A stretch of DNA of 64,000 nucleotides from Parvimonas sp035282405 (GTDB lineage Bacteria > Bacillota > Clostridia > Tissierellales > Peptoniphilaceae): positions 434,001 to 498,000 of the forward strand of contig NZ_JAYKBP010000001.1 in the NCBI RefSeq assembly GCF_035282405.1, in the 5' to 3' direction. The translations under genes were made by a program, and so were the position numbers. Positions within the stretch are counted from its first letter, which is position 1. The number at the start of each line of letters is the position of its first letter. Shown here piece after piece: positions 1-9,964 of the stretch. The notes under the pieces were generated by a model. That model did no database searches. It worked only from the letters and a program-made list of their open reading frames with translations, and was not told the DNA's origin.

Positions 1-269
1 TCAAATAATTTAATCAAATATTTTTTTGTATTATCTAGCTTTGATTCATACTTTGTATAAATTGAAGAAGTATTTATATATCCTATATCCTTTAGTTTTT
101 CAATTAAAACTTTAGGTAATTGCTTGCAATTTTCTATTTCAAAGTTTTTCTTTTGATGCATAAATCTAAAAAATTGTTCAGCCCTAAACTTCTTTTCTCC
201 CAAACTCAAAAATAAATCTTCAAGCTCTTCAATTCTCAAAGAGTTAAATTCTATTTTTTTATTTCCCAT
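1..269 (-). CDS. rlmN: 23S rRNA (adenine-2503-C2)-methyltransferase RlmN, N-terminal part (cut by window edge)
   Basis: Partial gene; only about the first 89 residues are inside the window and the rest lies beyond base 1. The visible N-terminus has the RlmN pattern of a short helical domain followed by GEKKFRAEQFF, close to the family's GEKxFRAxQIF, and a region leading to KLDNTKKYLIKL. RlmN is a radical-SAM enzyme that methylates C2 of A2503 in 23S rRNA and A37 of some tRNAs. The CX3CX2C motif would be off the edge, so it cannot be checked. The ATG at 269 lies inside the end of the upstream DJ-1 gene (11-base overlap), suggesting translational coupling in the uvrB-uvrA-DJ-1-rlmN operon. Confidence 0.8.
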   Translation of the reverse strand, partial: MGNKKIEFNSLRIEELEDLFLSLGEKKFRAEQFFRFMHQKKNFEIENCKQLPKVLIEKLKDIGYINTSSIYTKYESKLDNTKKYLIKLF

Positions 270-849
270 TCTTTTCTTCCTTTAGAATAAAATCCCTCAA
301 CAAATAATCAACGGACATAAAACGAACTTGTTTTTCTTGAACTTTTCCTTTTATTTTTCTAATCAATGTATAAGCAAGTTCTCCTGCAAGTCCTGCTCCT
401 CTTGCAGTAATTATATTGTCATCAATACAAATTGCATCTTCTTTAACATTTGCATCAAGCAACTCATCTTCCATTCCCGGATAAATTACAGCATTTCTTC
501 CGGATAAAACACCTGCTTTTGCAAGAACTGAAGGTCCTGCACAAATTGCAGAAATTAATTTATGCTCTTCGTCAAATTTCTTTATTATTTCTAAAACTCT
601 TTTATCCTCTCTGATGTCAAAAGCAGCAGGAAGTCCACCAGGAATAATAATTCCTGCATATTCTTTTAAATTTATATTTTCAATCAAATCATCTGCTAAA
701 ACAGTTATTCCTCTGTTACTAGGAACTTGAAGTTTTCCTGTAATTGAAATCATATCTACCTTAATATCCGCTCTTCTAAGATAATCAACTTGAGTAAGTG
801 CTTCAACTTCTTCAAAAGTGTCTGTTAAAATTAAAATATATCTATCCAT
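259..849 (-). CDS. DJ-1/PfpI family protein
   Basis: 196 residues, full length for the DJ-1/YajL subfamily. The N-terminal strand ILILTDTFEEVEALTQVD, the acidic residue in FEEVE, the nucleophile elbow in SAICAGPSVLAKAG (Cys near residue 104) and the late motif ITARGAGLAGELAYTLI are all present. Family members are small cytoplasmic proteins linked to protection against glyoxal/methylglyoxal damage or acting as chaperones; the exact activity cannot be read from sequence. The ATG overlaps the uvrA stop by 8 bases, placing it in the excision-repair operon, which fits a damage-control role (inference). Confidence 0.85.
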   Translation of the reverse strand: MDRYILILTDTFEEVEALTQVDYLRRADIKVDMISITGKLQVPSNRGITVLADDLIENINLKEYAGIIIPGGLPAAFDIREDKRVLEIIKKFDEEHKLISAICAGPSVLAKAGVLSGRNAVIYPGMEDELLDANVKEDAICIDDNIITARGAGLAGELAYTLIRKIKGKVQEKQVRFMSVDYLLRDFILKEEKNGK

Positions 850-3679
850 TTTGTCCTCCTAATATTTTTCTTAAAAATTGACCCGTATATGACTTCTCAC
901 ATTTTGCAACTTCCTCCGGAGTTCCTGTTACGACAATAGTTCCACCACCGTCTCCACCTTCAACACCTAAATCAATTATATGATCTGCAATTTTTATCAT
1001 ATCTAAATTATGTTCGATAACAATAACAGTATTTCCTTGTTCAACTAAGGTATTTAAAACTTCAATCAATTTTTTAATATCATCAATGTGTAATCCTGTA
1101 GTTGGTTCATCTAAAATATAAACAGTTTGTCCCGTTCCACGTTTAGCAAGTTCAGATGCAAGTTTAACTCTCTGAGCCTCTCCTCCTGAAAGCTCTGTTG
1201 AGCTTTGACCAATCTTAATATAATCCAATCCTACATCATATAAAGTTTGTAATTTTCTTTTTATTGAAGGATGATTTTCAAAAAATTTAAGTCCATCTTC
1301 AACAGTCATTTCCAAAACATCTGAAATATTTTTTCCATTATATGTTACTTCCAAAGTTTCTCTATTATATCTTTTACCACCACAAACTTCACAAGGTACA
1401 TATACATCAGGCAAAAAGTGCATTTCAACCTTTATTGTTCCGTCTCCTTTACAAGCTTCACAACGACCACCATGAACATTAAAACTAAATCTACCTTTGC
1501 TATATCCTTTCATTTTTGCCTTTGTAGTCATGGCAAAAACATCTCTTATATTATCAAAAAGTTTAGTATAAGTTGCAGGATTTGAACGCGGAGTTCTACC
1601 TATCGGACTTTGGTCAATTTCAATAACTTTATCAAGTTTTTCATAGCCCTCTATCCTATCAAATTTTCCTGTTTTTTGTTTGCTCCTATTTAATTTGTTT
1701 GACAATTCTTTATTTAAAATTGAATTTACCAAACTGCTCTTTCCACTTCCGGAAACACCAGTTACACAAGTAAAAACACCGATAGGAAATTCAACATCAA
1801 TATTTTTTAAATTATTTTCTCTTGCTCCAAAAACTTTAATTGTATCTGTGTATTTTCTTCTTTGTTTAGGAACTTCTATTTTACTTTTTCCTGAAAGATA
1901 TGCACCTGTAATAGATTTTTTACTCTTCATAATATCTTTAAGAGTTCCCTGTGCAACAACCTCTCCACCATGAATACCTGCTCTTGGTCCAATATCTACA
2001 ATATGGTCGGCACAACGAATAGTATCCTCATCATGTTCTACTACAATCAATGTATTTCCAAGATTTGTTAAATTTCTTAAAGCATTTAAAAGTTTTTCAT
2101 TATCTCTTTGATGTAAACCGATACTTGGTTCATCCAAAACATAAACAACTCCAACAAGCCCAGAACCAATTTGAGTTGCAAGTCTAATTCTTTGACTTTC
2201 TCCTCCTGAAAGAGTTCCTGCACTTCTTGCCAAAGTTAAATATTCAAGACCTACATCTTTTAAAAATTTAAGTCTTTCTCTAATTTCCTTTAAAATTCTT
2301 TCACCAATAATACTTTCAGTTTCTGTTAATTCTAAATCATTAAACCATTCATTTAATTTTTGAACAGACATTGCAGTAACATCTGAAATATTTTTATCTC
2401 TTATAAAAATTGAAAGAGCTTTTTCATTAAGTCTTTTTCCTTTACAAGTTTCACATTCCATTTCAGACATCACTGTTTCAATTTTTTCTCTCATAGAAGA
2501 CATTGGAGAAGAAGCATATCTTCTTTCCAAATTCTTTACTATTCCTTCAAATGGTTTATTAAAAGTTTTATTTTCATTTGTGAACTTACTTTCAAACCTA
2601 AATTTTATATTTCTTGATCCTGTCCCATAAAGAAGTTCATCTATAGTTTCTTTACTTAAATCTTTAAAAGGAGTATTTTCATCAAAACCGTTATATTTTA
2701 TGATTTCGTGAAATATTTTGTAATAGTATCCATCTTCCCCAGTAGTCATGTTGTAACATTCAATAGCTCCCTCTAAAAGTGATTTATTTTTATCAGGAAT
2801 TACCAAATCCGGATCTATAATTTTATGGCTTCCAAGTCCATTACAATCATGACACATTCCAAAAGGACTGTTAAAAGAAAAAGTTCTAGGTTCAATTTCA
2901 TCAAATGAAATATGCCCGTTAGGACAGGACATTTTTTCAGAAAATAAAATCTCTTCCCCATCAACAACTTTAACCTTAACAATACTATCACTAAATTTAA
3001 AAGCTGTTTCTAGACTCTCTGTAAGTCTTGACTCAATTCCTTCTTTTACAACAAGTCTATCAACTACGATATCAATATTATGTTTTTTATTTTTATCTAA
3101 TTCAATTTCTTCAGTAAGTTCATATTCTTTATCGTCGATAATTACACGAACAAAACCTTGAATTTTTATATTTTCTAAAAGTTTTTTATGCTCTCCCTTT
3201 TTTCCACGAATTACAGGAGCTAACACAAATATCTTACTTCTCTCTTCAAGCTTCATAACTCTATCAACCATTTGGTCGATACTTTGACTTTTAATTTCAG
3301 TACCACATATTGGACATTTTGGAATTCCAATTTTTGCAAAAAGCAATCTTAAATAATCATAAATTTCTGTAACTGTTCCAACTGTAGATCTTGGATTTCT
3401 ATTTGTAGTTTTTTGATCAATAGAAATTGCCGGACTTAGTCCATCAATATATTCAACATCAGGTTTATCCATTTGACCTAAAAATTGTCTTGCATAACTT
3501 GATAAGCTTTCAACATATCTTCTTTGCCCTTCGGCATAAATTGTATCAAAAGCCAAAGATGATTTTCCACTTCCACTTAGACCTGTAAAAACAACCATTT
3601 TATCTCTTGGAATTTCCAAATCTATATTCTTTAAATTATTTACTTTTGCTCCTTTAATTCTAATTGTATTTTTAGACAT
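842..3679 (-). CDS. uvrA: UvrABC excinuclease subunit A
   Basis: 945 residues, the normal UvrA length. It is a tandem ABC ATPase: first Walker A GLSGSGKSSLAFDT near residue 32, first signature LSGGESQRIRLATQ near 490, second Walker A GVSGSGKSSLVNS near 645, second signature LSGGEAQRVKLASEL near 835. Zinc-binding cysteine pairs occur at CPICG (about 120), CETCKGKR (about 410) and CEACKGDG...CEVCGGKR (about 740-765). UvrA dimers find bulky DNA lesions and load UvrB. The start overlaps the uvrB stop by 8 bases (shared GATGTCTAA), so uvrB-uvrA is one translationally coupled operon. Confidence 0.98.
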   Translation of the reverse strand: MSKNTIRIKGAKVNNLKNIDLEIPRDKMVVFTGLSGSGKSSLAFDTIYAEGQRRYVESLSSYARQFLGQMDKPDVEYIDGLSPAISIDQKTTNRNPRSTVGTVTEIYDYLRLLFAKIGIPKCPICGTEIKSQSIDQMVDRVMKLEERSKIFVLAPVIRGKKGEHKKLLENIKIQGFVRVIIDDKEYELTEEIELDKNKKHNIDIVVDRLVVKEGIESRLTESLETAFKFSDSIVKVKVVDGEEILFSEKMSCPNGHISFDEIEPRTFSFNSPFGMCHDCNGLGSHKIIDPDLVIPDKNKSLLEGAIECYNMTTGEDGYYYKIFHEIIKYNGFDENTPFKDLSKETIDELLYGTGSRNIKFRFESKFTNENKTFNKPFEGIVKNLERRYASSPMSSMREKIETVMSEMECETCKGKRLNEKALSIFIRDKNISDVTAMSVQKLNEWFNDLELTETESIIGERILKEIRERLKFLKDVGLEYLTLARSAGTLSGGESQRIRLATQIGSGLVGVVYVLDEPSIGLHQRDNEKLLNALRNLTNLGNTLIVVEHDEDTIRCADHIVDIGPRAGIHGGEVVAQGTLKDIMKSKKSITGAYLSGKSKIEVPKQRRKYTDTIKVFGARENNLKNIDVEFPIGVFTCVTGVSGSGKSSLVNSILNKELSNKLNRSKQKTGKFDRIEGYEKLDKVIEIDQSPIGRTPRSNPATYTKLFDNIRDVFAMTTKAKMKGYSKGRFSFNVHGGRCEACKGDGTIKVEMHFLPDVYVPCEVCGGKRYNRETLEVTYNGKNISDVLEMTVEDGLKFFENHPSIKRKLQTLYDVGLDYIKIGQSSTELSGGEAQRVKLASELAKRGTGQTVYILDEPTTGLHIDDIKKLIEVLNTLVEQGNTVIVIEHNLDMIKIADHIIDLGVEGGDGGGTIVVTGTPEEVAKCEKSYTGQFLRKILGGQNG

Positions 3680-5645
3680 CTAATCCCCACATTTCTTTTA
3701 ACCTCTTTATTTCATCTCTTATTGATGCTGCTCTTTCAAAATCTAAAGAATCGGCAGCAGATAACATTTCATTTTTCAAATCTTCAATGAAACTTTCATA
3801 ATCTGTAATTTCAACATCTTCTGTTTTATAATCCACATTATCCTCAGCAACCTTTGTAGCTTGAATAATCTCTCTAATATCTTTCTTAACACTCTTTGGA
3901 GTGATATTATGCTCTATATTGTATTTATTTTGAATTTCACGTCTTCTATTTGTTTCCTTAATTGCCACATCCATTGACTTTGTAATTCTATCAGCATACA
4001 TAATAACTCTTCCGTTTACATTTCTTGCAGCACGTCCGATTGTTTGTATCATAGAAGTTTCAGAACGCAAAAAACCTTCCTTATCTGCATCCATAATTAT
4101 AACCATACTTACCTCAGGCAAGTCAAGTCCTTCTCTTAATAAGTTTATTCCAACCAAAACGTCAAACTTTCCAACACGCAAATCTCTAATTATTTCCATA
4201 CGTTCAATCGTATCAATATCGCTATGCAAATAAGTTGTTTTTATTCCTACATTTTTTAAATAGTCTGTTAAGTTTTCAGCCATTTTTTTAGTCAAAGTTG
4301 TAATTAAAATACGCTCTCCTTTTTTAATAACTGAATTTACTTCACCGATTATATCATCAATTTGTCCTTCTGTTTTTCTAACTTCAATTAAAGGATCTAA
4401 TAGTCCAGTAGGTCTTATAATTTGTTCAACCTCTTCTAAATTATGGCTTTTTTCATACTTGCCGGGAGTTGCAGATACATATAAAATTTGATTAATCATA
4501 TTTTCAAATTCTGTAAATTTTAAAGGTCTGTTATCTAAAGCTGAAGGCAATCTGAAGCCGTAATCAACTAAATTTTGTTTTCTACTTCTATCTCCTTCAT
4601 ACATTGCACCTATTTGTGGAACAGTAACATGACTTTCATCTACAATAATTAAAAAGTCATCAGGAAAATAATCAATCAAAGTATAAGGTCTAGAGCCTCT
4701 TTCTCTACCGCTTAGATGAGCAGAATAATTTTCTACACCACTACAAAATCCAATTTCTTGTAACATTTCCAAATCGTATTTTGTTCTCTGTTCAAGTCTT
4801 TGGGCTTCAACTAATTTATTTTCTTCATTTAAAACTAAAAGTCTTTCTTCCAATTCTTTTGAAATTGTACCGATAGCTCTTTCTATTTTTTCCGAACTTG
4901 TGGCGAAGTGAGATGCTGGATAAATTGCAACATGCTCACGTGTTCCAATAACATTACCTGTTAAGGCATCAATTTCTGAAATTTTATCTATTTCATCTCC
5001 AAAAAATTCTACCCTAATACTATTTTCAGATGAAGAAACCGGAAATATTTCTAAACTGTCTCCCCTTACACGAAAAGTTCCACGAATAAAATTAATATCA
5101 TTTCTTACATACTGAATCTCTACAAGTTTTCTAATAACTTCATCTCTATCTTTTATCATTCCTGGTCTTAATGAAACTACTAAATTTTCATAGTCAATCG
5201 GGTCTCCTAAACCATAAATACAAGAAACGGAAGCAACAATAATTACATCTCTTCTTTCAAAAAGAGACATTGTCGCGGAGTGTCTTAGTTTATCTATCTC
5301 ATCATTTATAGAGCTGTCTTTTTCTATATAAGTATCGGATTGCGGTACATAGGCTTCAGGTTGATAATAATCATAGTAGGACACAAAAAACTCAACAGCA
5401 TTGTCCGGAAAAAATTCCTTAAATTCACTCGCAAGCTGATAAGCCAAAGTCTTATTATGTGCAATTACAAGTGTTGGTTTCTGAACTTTCTCAATAATAT
5501 TTGCCATTGTAAAAGTCTTTCCACTTCCCGTAACTCCCTTTAAAATTATTTCTTTATTTCCTTTTTTAATTGAATCCGATATTTTTTCAATAGCCTCAGG
5601 TTGATCTCCCGTAGGCTTAAATTTTGAATTTAAAACAAACTCCAT
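3672..5645 (-). CDS. uvrB: UvrABC excinuclease subunit B
   Basis: 657 residues from the ATG at 5645, chosen because GGGAG lies 7 bases upstream; an in-frame TTG at 5669 would add 8 residues with no good ribosome binding site. Helicase-like damage-verification subunit: Walker A GVTGSGKTFTMA, the DNA-separating beta-hairpin YYDYYQPEAYVPQSDTY, the DEAD-like box DESH, motif VI region QTIGRAARNVNGRV, and a C-terminal UVR domain (DSLDFERAASIRDEIKRL) that contacts UvrC. First gene of the operon. The upstream 300 bases contain a minus-strand TATAAT (5708-5703) but no clear LexA box. Confidence 0.97.
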   Translation of the reverse strand: MEFVLNSKFKPTGDQPEAIEKISDSIKKGNKEIILKGVTGSGKTFTMANIIEKVQKPTLVIAHNKTLAYQLASEFKEFFPDNAVEFFVSYYDYYQPEAYVPQSDTYIEKDSSINDEIDKLRHSATMSLFERRDVIIVASVSCIYGLGDPIDYENLVVSLRPGMIKDRDEVIRKLVEIQYVRNDINFIRGTFRVRGDSLEIFPVSSSENSIRVEFFGDEIDKISEIDALTGNVIGTREHVAIYPASHFATSSEKIERAIGTISKELEERLLVLNEENKLVEAQRLEQRTKYDLEMLQEIGFCSGVENYSAHLSGRERGSRPYTLIDYFPDDFLIIVDESHVTVPQIGAMYEGDRSRKQNLVDYGFRLPSALDNRPLKFTEFENMINQILYVSATPGKYEKSHNLEEVEQIIRPTGLLDPLIEVRKTEGQIDDIIGEVNSVIKKGERILITTLTKKMAENLTDYLKNVGIKTTYLHSDIDTIERMEIIRDLRVGKFDVLVGINLLREGLDLPEVSMVIIMDADKEGFLRSETSMIQTIGRAARNVNGRVIMYADRITKSMDVAIKETNRRREIQNKYNIEHNITPKSVKKDIREIIQATKVAEDNVDYKTEDVEITDYESFIEDLKNEMLSAADSLDFERAASIRDEIKRLKEMWGLDV

Positions 5646-5953
5646 AATGTACTCCCATTTATTAATCAAATATTTTTACTATATTTAAAAGAATTCATCT
5701 ATATTATACTATATTTTTTATCTATAATATAATTAATATACCACAAAATTATATTTCATAATCGAATTAAAAAGTTCTTTTTATTATATATTTTTTATAA
5801 ATATACAATAACCTAAAATTTTAATATTTTAAATTATTTTTGCTAAAAAATCATTTAATCTATGACAAATAATTTTAAATTCCATTTGTTGATAACGTAT
5901 ATTGAAAGTGCTATAATTGGTTTATAATGAAATATATTTTTAAGGAGGTATTT
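5646..5953. promoter_or_regulatory. Divergent intergenic region uvrB / ABC transporter
   Basis: Very AT-rich 308-base gap between divergent genes. On the plus strand a clear sigma-A promoter is seen: TTGATA at 5889-5894, 17-base spacer, TATAAT at 5912-5917, followed by AAGGAGG at 5942-5948 for the ABC gene. On the minus strand TATAAT at 5708-5703 may serve uvrB with a weak -35. No RNA gene or repeat is apparent. Confidence 0.6.
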
Positions 5954-6652
5954 ATGTTTTTAGTTGTAAAAAATTTAAACAAATCTTATGGAACAAGTGA
6001 AAATAAAATTTCTGTTTTAAAAGATATAAATTTTTCTTTGGAAAAAGGTGCACTTTGTACTCTATTAGGACCTTCCGGGTCTGGAAAGTCAACATTGCTT
6101 AATGCTATTGGTGGACTTGAAAAAATCGACAGTGGTTCTATAGAGATAAATGAATATGAAATTTCAAGTTTAAAACAAAATGCCCTTTCAAATTTTAGAA
6201 GAAAATATTTAGGTTTTATTTTTCAATTTTATAATCTGATTCCAGATTTAACTGTAACAGAAAATATTCAAGTAGGTTCTTTTATACATAACGACCCTAT
6301 GGATATTGAAAAATTAATAAAAGATTTGGGTCTATGGGAACATAAAAATAAATATCCTAGACAATTATCAGGTGGACAACAACAAAGATGTGCAATAGGC
6401 CGTGCTTTAATAAAAAAACCTGAAATATTACTTTGTGATGAGCCTACGGGTGCTTTAGATTATAAAACTTCAAAGGATATTTTATCCCTACTTCAAAGAA
6501 TAAATAAGGAATATAAAACTACCATTATTCTTGCAACTCATAATGAAGAAATAACAAAGATGTCTAATATTACAATAAGGCTAAAAGATGGAATTATATG
6601 TCAAGAAATTGAAAATGACAAGGTAATGGATGCACAAGAATTGGAGTGGTAA
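5954..6652 (+). CDS. ABC transporter ATP-binding protein (MacB/LolD type)
   Basis: 232 residues from the ATG at 5954, which follows AAGGAGG by 5 bases; an ATG at 5927 sits only 10 bases after the -10 box and is unlikely to be used. Walker A GPSGSGKSTLLNAIGG, Q-loop FQFYNLIPDLTVTEN, signature LSGGQQQRCAIGRAL, Walker B ILLCDEPTGALD and H-loop ATHN are all present. The LSGGQQQR plus DEPTGALD combination is typical of the LolD/MacB/Bce class that pairs with FtsX-fold permeases. The next gene encodes such a permease and starts 2 bases after this stop, so the two form one transporter. Substrate unknown. Confidence 0.93.
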   Translation: MFLVVKNLNKSYGTSENKISVLKDINFSLEKGALCTLLGPSGSGKSTLLNAIGGLEKIDSGSIEINEYEISSLKQNALSNFRRKYLGFIFQFYNLIPDLTVTENIQVGSFIHNDPMDIEKLIKDLGLWEHKNKYPRQLSGGQQQRCAIGRALIKKPEILLCDEPTGALDYKTSKDILSLLQRINKEYKTTIILATHNEEITKMSNITIRLKDGIICQEIENDKVMDAQELEW

Positions 6653-6653
6653 C

Positions 6654-8963
6654 ATGAGAAATTTAAATAAAAGAATTCTTAGAGGATTAAAAGCTCAATG
6701 GTCAAAAAATTTATTTCTCTTTATACTTCTGTTTTTTATGATTTCCACAACTTCAGGCACGTTAGTTTCATCAGGAAGTATCAAGACTTTATATTATGAA
6801 CTTATGTCAACTGGAGTTGTTGAAGATGGAAAAATATTATTCGCATTTGACCCTACAGATGAAATATTAAAATCCATTGAAAAAACTAATGTTAAAGTCG
6901 AAAAAGCTCCTTACGTTGATGCAAAAATTAATAAAATTAAAGATGATAAAGATGAAAAAACAATTAGACTTTATACAAATAGAAAAAATATAAATTTCCC
7001 TGTTATAAATGAAGGTAATCTTGCAAAAAATAAAAATGAAATAGCTATTAATAGACTATTTGCTGAAAATAATAATTTAAAAATAGGTGACAATATTACT
7101 TTTAAAAAAGAATTTTTTAAAGATAATAAAGAACGTATTTTTAAAATAGTTGGTTTAATAGCAACTCCAGATTATAATTCATCTTTTCAAAAATCTACAG
7201 ATTTAATATTTAATGCAATAGATTTTGGAGTAGGATTAGTATCTGATAAAGACAAAGATATCTTTAACGAAAGCAAGTTAAAATATCAAGTTTCATATAG
7301 ATTTAACGATAGAAACCTAAGTGAAAAAGAAACGAAAGAAAAAAATAAAGAAGTTGTAAATTCTGCAAATATTTCAAAAACAGTTTTAGAACAACTTCCA
7401 AAAAAAGATAATAATGCTATAAGTTATTTGATTGACGATATGGGTGGAGATAGGCCTATGGTCATTGTTATGCTTTGTCTAATGGTAACGCTAATAGGAT
7501 TCATATTTGCACTTTCTATTGTGAGTAAAATACAAGAAGAATCTGAAATAATTGGAATACTTCTTGCGAATGGATATAAAAAATCAGAGCTCGTTTTAAA
7601 TTATATTGCAAACTCTGTAATAATAACTTTTTTAGCTGCTATTTTAGGAAATATTCTAGGTTATACTGTTTTTACAAATTTGTTTAAGTCTGTTTACTAC
7701 AAAACATTTAATATGCAGAACTTCACTCCTAGTTTCAACTTGGAAGCATTAATAATTACAACTATAATTCCTATTTCAATAATTTTAATTTTTAATTATA
7801 TCTATATTTATAGGAAATTAAATTTTACTCCTTTAGATTTTTTAAGAAAGAATTTAAAACATTATAAAAATAAAACAAAATCAAAACATGAAAACGAATT
7901 AAAAGTCAACAAAAACTTTTTAGGTTCATTTAGAAAATCAATTATAAAATCCAACAAAGGAGATTATGTAGCAATAATACTCGGAATATTTATAACTTCA
8001 ATATTATTCCTTTTTGGTATTTCTGCAAAACCTACATTCGACAACTACGGAAATAACTTAAAAGAAAATTTGATTAGTAAATATCAATATGTATTAAAAG
8101 CTCCTATAGAAACAAATAACAAAAACGCTGAAAAATATACAACTGCACCCGCACGAGTTTATCACAGCATCAAAAAATCAGATGAAGATATCCTACTTTT
8201 AGGAATTACTGAAAATTCAAAATACTTTGAAAATACCAAACTTCCTGAAAATAAAAATGAGATAGTTATTAGTGAAAACCTCTCAAAAAAACTTAGAAAA
8301 TATGTCGGAGATGAAATAACAATTAAAGGAAAATTATCTGACAAGGAAAAGATTTATAAAATAGTTGATATACACAAAAAGTCTGCTAATCTTTCAGCTT
8401 TTATAAAACAAGAATATTTGAATGAGGAATTAGAACAAAATAAACAATTCTTTAATGGATATTTTAGTGATGAAAAATTGGATATTGATGAAAAGTATGT
8501 ATCAACAACAATAGATGAAAATTCAATGACAGATGTTTCTAAACAGATGTCTAAACTCATGGGACCAATGCTATCTGCATTTATAGCTGTATCTACAATA
8601 TTCTTAGCAGGCTTTACTTACAGTCTAATGAAAATAATAACAGATAAAAATACTATCCAAATTGCATATTTAAAAATTTTCGGTTACACGAATAGAGAAA
8701 TTTCAAAAATCTATATTCGACCAGTAACTCTAACAGTATTATTAAGTTTAATAGCTTTAATACCACTTGAAATATATACAGTAAAACAAATAATGTATTA
8801 TTCAATGCTAAAATTTTCAGGATATTTAGAGCTTGATATTTCGCCAAAAATTGTAATAATGTCAATTGTGATAACTATTGCTACTTATTTATTTGTAAGT
8901 ATATTACAATTTTATAGAATATCAAAAATGAATTTCAGCGAAGTTTTAAAAAACAGAGAATAA
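6654..8963 (+). CDS. FtsX-like ABC transporter permease
   Basis: 769 residues from the ATG at 6654, preceded by TTGGAG. One N-terminal membrane segment (about 20-42) is followed by a large extracytoplasmic domain (to about 270), three membrane helices with the FtsX core (VMLCLMVTLIGFIFALSIVSKI onward), a central linker, a second membrane entry near 440, a second extracytoplasmic domain, and three C-terminal helices. This duplicated 4+4 plan resembles MacB_PCD/FtsX permeases used for peptide or lipoprotein handling and drug efflux. It pairs with the adjacent ATPase; no sensor-kinase neighbour is present to suggest a Bce-type role. Confidence 0.88.
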   Translation: MRNLNKRILRGLKAQWSKNLFLFILLFFMISTTSGTLVSSGSIKTLYYELMSTGVVEDGKILFAFDPTDEILKSIEKTNVKVEKAPYVDAKINKIKDDKDEKTIRLYTNRKNINFPVINEGNLAKNKNEIAINRLFAENNNLKIGDNITFKKEFFKDNKERIFKIVGLIATPDYNSSFQKSTDLIFNAIDFGVGLVSDKDKDIFNESKLKYQVSYRFNDRNLSEKETKEKNKEVVNSANISKTVLEQLPKKDNNAISYLIDDMGGDRPMVIVMLCLMVTLIGFIFALSIVSKIQEESEIIGILLANGYKKSELVLNYIANSVIITFLAAILGNILGYTVFTNLFKSVYYKTFNMQNFTPSFNLEALIITTIIPISIILIFNYIYIYRKLNFTPLDFLRKNLKHYKNKTKSKHENELKVNKNFLGSFRKSIIKSNKGDYVAIILGIFITSILFLFGISAKPTFDNYGNNLKENLISKYQYVLKAPIETNNKNAEKYTTAPARVYHSIKKSDEDILLLGITENSKYFENTKLPENKNEIVISENLSKKLRKYVGDEITIKGKLSDKEKIYKIVDIHKKSANLSAFIKQEYLNEELEQNKQFFNGYFSDEKLDIDEKYVSTTIDENSMTDVSKQMSKLMGPMLSAFIAVSTIFLAGFTYSLMKIITDKNTIQIAYLKIFGYTNREISKIYIRPVTLTVLLSLIALIPLEIYTVKQIMYYSMLKFSGYLELDISPKIVIMSIVITIATYLFVSILQFYRISKMNFSEVLKNRE

Positions 8964-9042
8964 TTTACTATAATTTAACTCTATTATGCATCAATATAAT
9001 TTTATATTTAACATAAAAAACAGTGGACAAAAATGATGTGAA

Positions 9043-9077
9043 CCCCTAAATCCTAACAAAGGATTTAGGGGTTTTTA
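9043..9077 (+). terminator. Rho-independent terminator after FtsX permease
   Basis: CCCCTAAATCC and GGATTTAGGGG form an 11-bp stem with a 7-base loop, followed by TTTTT. It closes the plus-strand ABC operon. Confidence 0.9.
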
Positions 9078-9125
9078 TACATCTGTATCATAACAATTTA
9101 AAATTTATTTAAAATATATATGTTA

Positions 9126-9545
9126 TTATTTTGGTAATTCTTCCAATATCCAAGGTAAATAAATATAAAATCGCAGGTCAAAATGTGGAGTTGGAAAATC
9201 TGAGGCTGCATAAGGGTATCTTTCATGATAACAACTTACGTCTTCAAAATCTTCATTAGAACTTTCTTTACTGATAATGTTTCCGGCAACACGATAACTA
9301 AGTTCATAATAGTGTTGATTGTTATCTCCAAACAATTTACATACATAAGTTGCTTTTTCAAGTGGAATATTTAACATATCCAATAAATCTCTATAAAAAT
9401 CCGGAAATTCTCTTTTTCTTGCAACCTCTGAATAATTTTGACAATCTCCACACTCACAGTTCCATCCATCATAAGTTTCATACCAACTTTTAGTTTTTTC
9501 TTCATCAATTTCTACTTCATACAAACCTATTTTATATTTTTTCAT
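9126..9545 (-). CDS. Hypothetical protein with CxCxxC motif
   Basis: 139 residues, family not recognised. Soluble, acidic, with an N-terminal strand segment (MKKYKIGLYEVEIDEEK), then WNCECGDCQNY near residue 29, which could bind a metal, and further single cysteines. The C-terminal part is rich in aromatic residues (HFDLRFYIYLPWILEELPK). A ribosome site AAAGGTGA lies 7 bases before the ATG and a TATACT -10 box upstream. It is a single gene between a plus-strand terminator and a long gap. Confidence 0.65.
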   Translation of the reverse strand: MKKYKIGLYEVEIDEEKTKSWYETYDGWNCECGDCQNYSEVARKREFPDFYRDLLDMLNIPLEKATYVCKLFGDNNQHYYELSYRVAGNIISKESSNEDFEDVSCYHERYPYAASDFPTPHFDLRFYIYLPWILEELPK

Positions 9546-9964
9546 AATTTATCACCTTTTTCATATTTAACTATAAAAGTATAATAGAATCTATTATCCT
9601 AATAATATATATACAACAAAAATATATTTTTAAAATTTTTCAATGTCTATAATTTAATCATTTAAGAATATAAATTCCATTTTTTGTTTATAGTAGCAAA
9701 TTAACACAGTACATTATACATATATACTAACATATATTATACTAATTTTCAATAGTTTATAGAAATATTCTTACTTTAAGTTAAAATATAAAATGTAATA
9801 TCATCCGTTTATATAAAAAACAAAAAAATTTAGAAAGTAATTATTCCCTTATAGTTTTTTATGCATATTAATATCGAAATAACTTTAAATCTAGTGCATT
9901 TATATATCTAGTATTCACCAGAAAATTGTGATATAATATTTATGGATAAATTTTAGGAGGAACA
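9546..9964. other. Intergenic gap, 419 bases, AT-rich
   Basis: Between divergent genes. It contains a minus-strand -10 box for the 139-residue protein near 9580 and, at 9932-9937, TATAAT with an upstream TG (extended -10) for ricT. The remaining roughly 300 bases are low-complexity AT sequence with no open frame, repeat or hairpin I would defend. Confidence 0.4.

Noticed and set aside
5750..5780. LexA-type box upstream of uvrB
   Set aside because: GAATTAAAAAGTTC has wrong spacing and a mismatch to the GAAC-N4-GTTC consensus.
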